Assembly (NCBI RefSeq): GCF_040436345.1
Contig: NC_133230.1
Span: 23,508,197-23,572,196, forward strand
Source: Pagrus major
Taxonomy: Eukaryota; Chordata; Actinopteri; Spariformes; Sparidae
DNA: 64,000 nt
Direction of reading: 5' to 3'
The position numbers and the translations under genes were made by a program. Numbering within the stretch: position 1 is the first letter of the stretch; each line of letters starts with the position of its first letter. Positions 58,901 through 64,000 of this stretch are shown here, piece by piece. A model generated the notes under the pieces. The model saw only the letters and a list, made by a program, of their open reading frames with translations. It searched no databases and was not told the DNA's origin.

Positions 58901-61900
58901 GTCCTTGAAGGACGTGTACAGGGAGTGAGTGCCTGTGGAATCCGCTGCAGGAAAAATGGGAAGACTCATTGTACAATTACTGCCATCCATCTCTCTCACA
59001 CGTGTGTTCTGTCTTTTCTGTGCAAGACAGGATGCAATTTCACCCAAACAACAATATGATAACAATAGGATAAGATGACTGTCAAAACCAACGCTCAATC
59101 AACTCTTTTACTTTAGTGTTAATAGCTACAGACCTAAATAAATGTCACATCATCATGATTTTATAGGTTTCTTAAGTGGAAATGTATTATAATATATAAT
59201 TCGCAATTGTAATATCTGTCAAAATGTTTGAAATGATTATTTTTTATACCATATCTTGTAGCCCTAGTTTTAGTCAAGAAAGATTCCTGAAAGACTGATG
59301 CAGTTGCTGTGCAATATACAGTATGCAGTCATTCGTAGTGAGTGGACACACATGAGAAGAAACGAAAGTGAAAGCGTCACAAGAACAGCATGGTGGGAGC
59401 ATACTGGGTCCAGTCAAAGTAAATATTTGACCAGGAGTAAGACCAAGGGGCAAAGTACAAGCACTATGAAGAATAGTGCAACGTGATGGAGGGGAATCCC
59501 TGAATGCTAACCAAGACCTGCGTTTGAGAATCAAGCCCTTTCTATGTGATCAGGCATCAGATCAATGACAATAAATGTCCATTGTGTAGGATTTAGTGGC
59601 ATCTAGCGGGAGAAAAAAACCTGAATACCGTTTTCCTACCCTCCCCTACGGTGACCACTAAAAAAACGAAAAATGCAAAAGGCCATCTTTAGAGCCAATG
59701 TTTGGTTTGTCAGTTGTGAGCCACTGTAGAAACATGGCAGTGCAACATGGCGGACTCCGTGGAAGATATAAGACGCTCATTCTCTGGTTAAGAAAACACA
59801 GTGATTCATTTTCAGATATTTAAACTAATCATTAATCTCCTTAAATGCTACAGGACCTTTAAAATGCATCAAAACCTGGGTCACTAAAAGGACAAGTTCT
59901 GTGTGTGATCTAGAGGTGTGTTTAGGAGGCATTACTTTTGGTGTCCAGCTGGGCTCTGTACTTGGTGAAGCCCTTGAGGCGAACAGTGTCCCCCAACAGC
60001 TGGAGGAACTCTTCCAGGGCTGGACCAGCCATCTCGTTGTTGTACATCTCCTCCTCGGTGCTCTGACCCGCTCGGCAGTACATCACCCCCACCTTCACTT
60101 GAAAACTCAGCTGGGGAGCAGAAAAGAAGCCAACGCAATATATATTTAACAGTTCACGTTAGGACAGACTACAAGAACAATAAATTCCAGTTCTGTAAAA
60201 ATTCAGGCAAGCAATTTTTCAGAGCAGATTCTGTAAAATAACTTGTTTTTTAATCTTTATCCTCCTACCCCTTGTTCATCCAGTTTCATCAGCTGCTCAG
60301 TGACTTTGGGTGTGTTGAGGGCCAGTCTGAGGCAGGACAGATCCAGCTCTGGCAGGAGGTACTCCAGCACCTCTTTGATGGGCAGACCGCGGGTGGTGCC
60401 GTGCTTAGAGGTGGAAGGCACTGCATCCTCCAGAATAGAACCTCGAAGGGTTGTGAGCTGAAAAGACGGAAACAGGGAGAGGAATGTGAGAAATGGAAAG
60501 AATGCATCTCAGGAATCCTTGAACTATCTCGGAGATGGAACACACTGATAGCAAACCATGCCAGACAAGACATGAGGAAAAAAAAAAAGAAACAAGTCCC
60601 TGCAGGTTTTAAAGTAACACCATCCTCTTCGTGTAGTCTTAAAAAAGCTGACATGAGACAACAAGACAATTATGACTCAAGGCCCTGGGTAAATAGAAAG
60701 TCGAACTGAGGAAGAAGAGGTGGGAGGGCTGGTCCAAGCATTCTGTGTACACAGAGTGTGCATTGTGCTGGGCTCTGGGAGTGAACTCAATTGCTCGGCT
60801 ATCATAAGCAGCTGGAAAGGACCGAGACTTTCTCTCCTACAAGCTTGAGGCCGTGCAGGGACCGTTTACAATAGACCTGTGTTCGCCATGTTTGGAAGGT
60901 AGGATCGGGGGCGGGGGTCCTGTGGTACTTCAGTCTAAAGTGCGGGGGTTTAATCACATGCACCTGTCCTGCTTCAGTCCACAACAAGCAGCCTCAGGCA
61001 GGTGCCTTAACCTCTGTCTGGGAATGTTCGTCCATATTATAAATCCCATAACCCCAAATCCCAAACCAAACACAGACGACAGGGGCCAACATAGCAACTA
61101 AATATGACAGTCTATTTTTACTGAAACACAGAACCACACAGTGGTTTGAGGTTGCTGGGCACTGACAGGCCTTGGAGGCTGTAAGATGAGTGCTCTTCAT
61201 AAAGTTTCTTCACACATTGCTGATATTGGGAGACAGCTGAATAGCCCGAGGTCTTGTTGCATAATAAGAAACAAGGGCTGAGACTTGTTTTACCTCGAGC
61301 TGGTCTTCCTGGTACTTGCAGAAATAGTAGTTATTGAACTATAAAAGACTTTATATACGCATAAACAGGACATAAGATCCAAGCAAGCGTGTCTGTCTAA
61401 TAACACAAAGACGACAACAAAATTATAACAAAAATGAATGTCTTTGCACAGACTGTATAAAGCATGGATATAGTCTCTGTGACATCACCTAGAGGTTTCT
61501 GAAAAGCCATTGTGAAGCACAGTGTGTTTACTCCAGCCTTCACCATCTTGGCAGTGCTAACTCCCAGCTGATCCAAAAATGGGCATTGTCAGCTGAGGTA
61601 GACTGAATGAAGCCTGGTTGCTGACAGCTAGCTAGACAGCTAGCAGCTAGCTGTCACTCAAAGTGGCATATGCATAACTTTAAGCCTTAATATAATTTAA
61701 ACAAGTGAGTTACATAGCTAGGATTACCGCCTTGCGGTAGTATGCCTGGAGGCCAGTCAAGTTACTGTGCCTGAGCTATGGCATTGAATAATGGGCAGAA
61801 CACTTACTTAAGCAAAATATTATGATGTCACAATGCATTTAACCTCTAACCTTTTGGATATAAAATGCCATAACTTAACACAATCTTATCCTATTAGACA

Positions 61901-63984
61901 TTTGTGTAAAACTGTATGGTAATTATTGTAAAAAATCTTGGGTTATGGCCAAAAATGTGTTTGTGAAGTCACAGTGACCTTGAATCTGCCAACTAACTTA
62001 TAATCATTTCATACTTGAGTCATAGTGGACATTCGCACCAAATTTAAAGAAATTCCCTCAAGGCGTTCAAGGCATTGGCTTCATTTCTCAGCCTTGAGGT
62101 TGTGTCTCTTCTCACCAGAATCAAAATCTCAAATTTATGAGTGCAAAAATAACAACTGACTGCAGCGTTAAATGCTGTGAGCAGATTTCCTCCACAGCAG
62201 GAAGGATTTATGTGATCTGGTGCGGAGGTTGAGGTTGGGGTGTAGGAAGGATAGGACACTTTGACTGACCTCGCTGGTTCTGAAGATGAGGCGGTAGTTA
62301 TACTGCTGGCCGTGGTCCTTGTCCTCCTCCAGCTTCTCCCGGCGCAAGCTCACTGCTACTGGACCCAGCGCCTCGTCTATCCCAAAGTAGTTCCAGTGGT
62401 CTGAGGAGGAGGAAGTGCCAGAGAAATGGGCATAATGTCTTGCTGTGAAAAAAAACTCACATGCATATGCTAATGAGTACATGTAATGAAAACAGGTAAA
62501 TGTATCTTACCTCTAAGATAGAAGAACTTTCTGTAGTAGTAGGCTCCAAGGTCCACGTGCTCCACAATGTACTGTTTGCCCTTTTCGCTGAGTGTACTGG
62601 GGCCTTCCTTTGGTCCCTCTAGCACTGCTACTCCAGCATTTGTGCAGTGCGTGCTTACAGATGTTTCATACATGCTTACTTCCACACTTCCTGAGCTGCT
62701 GTTACCTGCTCCACCACCCACAAGTCCATGATAGCCTGCCCCGCCTGCTCCCAATCTGCGCCGCCCGTTGCCATCTGCACCGATCTCATTGCGGAAGCAG
62801 GGGCAGCTTAGCAGCATTTCATTGCTCTGTTCGTCCCCTGCTTCCAGACCAGGACTGCCCCTGTTACTGAGCTCTTCCTGGCTGCCACTCGGGGAGCTGT
62901 AAGGCAGGCTGTGTGTGGACGAGAGGGTAGAGGTAGCCGAGGCTACGGCAGCAGCAGATGCCCCAGTGGTGGTGTTTTTCCTCTTGCCTGCCATCTGCCG
63001 CAACTGAGTAACTTCGTTGAGGTCAAACAGCGTGCTCTGAACATCATAGTGGGCGAAGCCTCTCTGACACACCCAGGGCTTGAAAGGGAGGCCAATGTCC
63101 TCTGTCCGGCTGTCCTCTACGTCAGACCCTGCTCTGGGGGAGTCCGACTCACCCCGTACGCTCCGAAGTTTACGGAATATAGACTCACCCCCCGTCTCGG
63201 ATTTAGTTCTTCTCTTTGGGGGCTTATCCTTGGCTTTATGGGGCTGGCTGTCTATGCCATCATCCTGAAGATCAATGCTGCCCTGCTTGGACCCAACATT
63301 CAGCATGTCCTCAAGTTTCTCTGGAGCAGGGCTGCGCTGATCAACTTTGCCCCCTTGATAGCCCTTAAGCATTTCAAAGAAGCTCTCTCCAGATGCTCCA
63401 TGCTGATCTATCGAGGAGGTGCTACCATATTCACGATGAAGAGGGGACCATTTGGCTCCCGATGTTGGACCCCAGTCCTCTCCACTGTCTCCGCTGCCTT
63501 CCATTTCACTGATAGTCATGTCACTGTTGCTGCGCTGACGGATGCGTCTCTGTCGTGGGTTTCTACGTGCAGGACCTCGGTAGTCTCCTGGGGCAAGGTA
63601 ACGGGTATCCGGGCTGTAGTTGTTCGCTGTGGCCTGGGTTCGATTCTTCAAAGTATTGTGGATGTTACGCAGCATTGACGAGTCCTGAGGGCTCATTATA
63701 GAGCCTAACTTAATGTGACTTTTTCCAGCAGAGGACACACTAGAGTTCTCAGGCTCTGAGTGCCACATAACCCCTGTAATGTCTTTTCTTGGTGGCCAGT
63801 CTGCCACACGAGCCCGTACACCCATTTTAGGCACTCCTGTGCTCACAGTGGCATGGACATTGTCTGTGCGGGTTGGCACAGCCCCTCCATTGGCCATACG
63901 GAGGTGGCGGGTGTAAAATTCATCAGTGGCGGGGATGGTACCCCCAACAGTGCGCTCCATGGGTGGGCGCTTCAGGCTGGTCAT
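45665..63984 (-). CDS. sipa1l1: sipa1l1, signal-induced proliferation-associated 1-like 1 (SPAR), complete coding region
   Basis: Twenty coding exons join in phase to 1739 residues plus TGA. SIPA1L proteins are GTPase-activating proteins for Rap1/Rap2 and postsynaptic scaffolds that bind PSD-95 and actin (family knowledge). Domains: N-terminal region 1-491 with [31 protein letters not shown] and [13 protein letters not shown]; RapGAP about 490-860 with the asparagine-thumb motif [19 protein letters not shown] (candidate catalytic Asn near residue 700); PDZ about 947-1021; serine-rich low-complexity 1030-1580; leucine-zipper coiled coil 1670-1739 ending [11 protein letters not shown]. The start [12 protein letters not shown] matches human SIPA1L1, and the neighbour rgs6 supports SIPA1L1 over SIPA1L2/3. 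Human is about 1804 residues as I recall, so this copy is slightly shorter, mainly in the serine-rich part. Only 16 nt upstream of the ATG are in the window, and the -3 base is T (weak context). A duplicate fish paralogue may exist elsewhere. Confidence 0.95.
45949..46027 (-). CDS. sipa1l1: sipa1l1 coding exon 19: coiled coil
   Basis: 79 nt, acceptor TTACAG, donor AAG|GTGAGT. It encodes [20 protein letters not shown], then QDDLKK, with heptad-spaced Val, Leu and Met as in human KVDQLEGMLKMLREDLKK. Confidence 0.94.
46314..46431 (-). CDS. sipa1l1: sipa1l1 coding exon 18
   Basis: 118 nt, acceptor TTCAG, donor TGG|GTAAGA. It encodes [39 protein letters not shown]. Low complexity; QR-FLAA is the recognisable part. 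Confidence 0.88.
46615..46764 (-). CDS. sipa1l1: sipa1l1 coding exon 17
   Basis: 150 nt, acceptor TCCCAG, donor AGG|GTAGGC. It encodes [40 protein letters not shown] and VDAAKAFE, matching human LMPLP..A..LDW.NLVDAAKAYE. Confidence 0.94.
47069..47270 (-). CDS. sipa1l1: sipa1l1 coding exon 16
   Basis: 202 nt with acceptor CTGAAG and donor TGG|GTGAAT. It encodes [20 protein letters not shown] and [29 protein letters not shown] is a family landmark, and [11 protein letters not shown] lines up with SPFPSTPTSRR of human. A stronger-looking acceptor TTTCCAG lies 13 nt downstream (start 47257). Confidence 0.88.
47615..47850. repeat. Degenerate ~35-bp tandem repeat in a sipa1l1 intron
   Basis: Units such as CTTTTAGCTAACCATTTCAA, CTTGAAGCTAACAGTTTCAG, CTTATAGCAAACTATTTAAA and GTTACAGCTAACTATTTCAA each continue into a TTTAT-CATTA-type tail. 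Unit length about 33-36 nt (one longer), roughly five units. Confidence 0.65.
48143..48305 (-). CDS. sipa1l1: sipa1l1 coding exon 15
   Basis: 163 nt, acceptor CTCCAG, donor AAG|GTACAG. It encodes [20 protein letters not shown] and [20 protein letters not shown], ending TSEEK. An alternative donor 11 nt upstream (end 48154, CAA|GTGAAG) is phase-compatible with an alternative acceptor of the next exon. Confidence 0.9.
48928..49143 (-). CDS. sipa1l1: sipa1l1 coding exon 14
   Basis: 216 nt, acceptor CGCTCAG, donor CAA|GTAAGA. It encodes [20 protein letters not shown], then [20 protein letters not shown] and [28 protein letters not shown] is almost invariant in the family. Confidence 0.95.
49875..49907. 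repeat. (CA)n microsatellite in a sipa1l1 intron
   Basis: About 16 uninterrupted CA units, followed by ATACACATACACA. Confidence 0.9.
50104..50522 (-). CDS. sipa1l1: sipa1l1 coding exon 13: serine-rich region
   Basis: 419 nt, acceptor AATAG, donor CAG|GTGTGC. It encodes [40 protein letters not shown], then [26 protein letters not shown] and YLQG.S.DSGID are SIPA1L1 landmarks. A PPPPPD stretch follows. Confidence 0.94.
50624..50625 (-). other. GC 5' splice site of a GC-AG intron
   Basis: Coding-strand context ACGAAG|GCGAGTCAG. Joining here to the acceptor after TGAATAG at 50523 keeps frame and restores homology. The nearest GT in the exon tail (GCGA|GTCAG) would shift the downstream frame. 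The match to the AG|GCAAGT consensus is good apart from one base. Confidence 0.75.
50626..50708 (-). CDS. sipa1l1: sipa1l1 coding exon 12, ends at a GC donor
   Basis: 83 nt, acceptor TCACAG. It encodes [20 protein letters not shown] and SPNKSTK, corresponding to the human VSKV-P and HLSPNK segments. The only phase-compatible donor is AAG|GCGAGT, a GC-type splice site. Confidence 0.85.
50823..50980 (-). CDS. sipa1l1: sipa1l1 coding exon 11
   Basis: 158 nt, acceptor CTCCAG, donor TGG|GTAAGA. It encodes [20 protein letters not shown] and [10 protein letters not shown]. Low conservation. The call rests on splice sites and phase continuity. Confidence 0.83.
51074..51217 (-). CDS. sipa1l1: sipa1l1 coding exon 10
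   Basis: 144 nt, acceptor TCACAG, donor TGG|GTACGT. It encodes [20 protein letters not shown] and [19 protein letters not shown] is the conserved landmark. Confidence 0.92.
51310..51567 (-). CDS. sipa1l1: sipa1l1 coding exon 9
   Basis: 258 nt, acceptor AACAG, donor AAG|GTCACA. It encodes [40 protein letters not shown] and [15 protein letters not shown]. It matches the region after the PDZ of SIPA1L1. Confidence 0.93.
51946..52220 (-). CDS. sipa1l1: sipa1l1 coding exon 8: PDZ domain
   Basis: 275 nt, acceptor CTGTAG, donor CAG|GTAGAG. It encodes [40 protein letters not shown] and [20 protein letters not shown], then [24 protein letters not shown]-type loop is ALGQLGFHV. The whole PDZ sits in one exon. 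Confidence 0.97.
52221..53440 (-). other. sipa1l1 intron between exons 7 and 8
   Basis: Contains a short repeat remnant at 52415-52510. The plus-strand ORF at 53044-53400 has no family signature and runs to the edge of the exon, so I treat it as chance. Nothing else recognised. Confidence 0.5.
52415..52510 (+). repeat. Remnant of a common teleost repeat
   Basis: The AAACATTTTCTAGTAGCCAC and GCGCAGAATATGGGATCTTT strings resemble the ends of an abundant fish repeat (AAAATGAGCATAATATGGGA type), from memory. Confidence 0.45.
53441..54020 (-). CDS. sipa1l1: sipa1l1 coding exon 7: RapGAP end and linker
   Basis: 580 nt, acceptor CTGCAG, donor GAG|GTCAGT. It encodes [40 protein letters not shown] and [21 protein letters not shown] variable stretch follows, then [16 protein letters not shown] and [20 protein letters not shown]. 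Confidence 0.96.
54021..58019 (-). other. sipa1l1 intron 6, largest intron of the gene (most of 4.4 kb)
   Basis: No additional exon recognised. A purine-rich patch (AGGAGGAGGAAGAGGAGAAA) lies near 57150-57190. The minus-strand ORFs 57078-57416 and 57116-57367 are its translations. Confidence 0.5.
58020..58300 (+). repeat. 'ATTAATCGATTAATC' family repeat copy
   Basis: TAGTGCTGCAGCTCTACATC, GTTGATTAATCTGTTGATGA, AGTTGTTTGGTCGATAAAAT, CAAAGATATTCAGTTTATGG, AAGAAGCTGGAATCAGAGAA occur in the same order as in a very common teleost repeat, recognised from memory. Located in sipa1l1 intron 6. Confidence 0.65.
58415..58572 (-). CDS. sipa1l1: sipa1l1 coding exon 6: RapGAP catalytic helix
   Basis: 158 nt, acceptor GCTAG, donor CAG|GTGGGT. 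It encodes [20 protein letters not shown] and [20 protein letters not shown]. The Asn in HIGND corresponds to the catalytic asparagine thumb of Rap1GAP, so the enzyme looks active. Confidence 0.96.
58841..58944 (-). CDS. sipa1l1: sipa1l1 coding exon 5
   Basis: 104 nt, acceptor CTGCAG, donor CAG|GTAAGG. It encodes (T)[19 protein letters not shown] and [15 protein letters not shown]. Confidence 0.96.
59575..59870 (+). repeat. 'GTGTAGGATTTAGTGGCATC' family repeat copy
   Basis: GTGTAGGATTTAGTGGCATC, TAGCGGGAG, GAGCCAATGTTTGGTTTGTC, GAAACATGGCAGTGCAACAT, GGCGGACTCCGTGGAAGA and TAAGAAAACACAGTGATTC follow the order of an abundant percomorph element, recognised from memory. It lies in the intron between coding exons 4 and 5. 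Confidence 0.7.
59936..60110 (-). CDS. sipa1l1: sipa1l1 coding exon 4
   Basis: 175 nt, acceptor CCCCAG, donor AAA|GTAATG. It encodes [40 protein letters not shown] and [18 protein letters not shown]. The [12 protein letters not shown] motif is diagnostic of the Rap/Ran-GAP fold in this family. Confidence 0.96.
60269..60457 (-). CDS. sipa1l1: sipa1l1 coding exon 3
   Basis: 189 nt (63 codons), acceptor TTTTCAG, donor GGG|GTAGGA. It encodes [40 protein letters not shown] and [20 protein letters not shown]. Phase 0-0. Confidence 0.95.
61455..61715 (+). repeat. Dispersed repeat ending 'GTCACTCAAAGTGGC'
   Basis: GTCTCTGTGACATCACCTAG, CACCATCTTGGCAGTGC, GCTAGCTAGACAGCTAGCAG, CTGTCACTCAAAGTGGC and AACTTTAAGCCTTAATATAA are in the order of a common teleost repeat that I recall. 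Intron between coding exons 2 and 3. Confidence 0.6.
61960..62075 (+). repeat. Dispersed repeat fragment 'TTCCCTCAAGGCGTTC'
   Basis: AAGTCACAGTGACCTTGA, AGTGGACATTCGCACCAAAT and AAGAAATTCCCTCAAGGCGT match an abundant fish repeat recognised from memory. Confidence 0.6.
62270..62400 (-). CDS. sipa1l1: sipa1l1 coding exon 2: RapGAP N-terminal part
   Basis: 131 nt, acceptor CTCAG, donor GAG|GTCAGT. It encodes [20 protein letters not shown], then [20 protein letters not shown] and RTSE. Confidence 0.95.
62511..63984 (-). CDS. sipa1l1: sipa1l1 coding exon 1: start codon and N-terminal region
   Basis: 1474 nt from ATG to donor AGAG|GTAAGA. It encodes [20 protein letters not shown] through [18 protein letters not shown]. 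It contains the basic RQRSNSD patch, the [20 protein letters not shown] block and [14 protein letters not shown], all signatures of SIPA1L1. It ends in phase 1. The opposite strand carries a long chance ORF (62911-63678). Confidence 0.95.
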
Positions 63985-64000
63985 GAAACCAGTGCCAAAG

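Noticed and set aside
62911..63678. 255-residue plus-strand ORF
   Set aside because: Lies wholly antisense to sipa1l1 coding exon 1, which has strong family homology. No domain signature; it is a shadow of the codon bias of that exon.

Overview
This is vertebrate genomic DNA, almost certainly from a teleost and probably a percomorph. The genes are spliced, with short exons, GT-AG borders and AT-rich introns. The spaces between exons are filled with short palindromic elements and dispersed repeats of kinds common in spiny-rayed fish. No bacterial, viral or plasmid gene was seen.

Two protein-coding genes were found, both on the minus strand, so the window reads biologically from right to left. 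From 63984 down to about 43.86 kb lies sipa1l1 (signal-induced proliferation-associated 1-like 1, also called SPAR). It is a RapGAP/PDZ scaffold of neuronal synapses. I reconstructed its full coding sequence as 20 coding exons, 5220 nt and 1739 codons plus stop, and all exon phases join. From 12565 down to about 0.1 kb lie the last 15 coding exons of rgs6, an R7-family regulator of G-protein signalling: DEP, R7H, GGL and RGS domains plus the C-terminal tail, 464 residues and stop. The first coding exon(s) of rgs6 were not found. They should lie in the roughly 30 kb between 12.6 kb and the 3' end of sipa1l1. The order sipa1l1 then rgs6, in tandem on one strand, matches what I recall of human chromosome 14 and supports both names.

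Layout: 0.1-12.6 kb, rgs6 exons with several palindromic MITE-like elements in the introns. 12.6-43.9 kb, a long non-coding stretch (5' introns and promoter of rgs6 plus intergenic DNA). It holds decayed LINE pieces, a direct-repeat pair 7.6 kb apart, small local duplications of non-coding DNA, a strongly purine/pyrimidine-biased block near 39.7-40.15 kb and a 0.6 kb palindromic element at 42.7-43.3 kb. 43.9-64 kb, sipa1l1, with more repeats in its introns.

Both products act on small or heterotrimeric G-protein signalling in neurons: SIPA1L1 on Rap GTPases at postsynaptic sites, RGS6 with G-beta-5 on Gi/o alpha subunits. I see no operon-like or shared regulatory logic beyond tandem order. I found no unknown biological system. 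The points most worth a second look are a GC-AG intron and a paired alternative splice choice in sipa1l1, the NAGNAG acceptor plus in-frame cassette exon at the end of rgs6, the missing rgs6 5' exon, and the duplicated non-coding modules at 31-32.5 kb.
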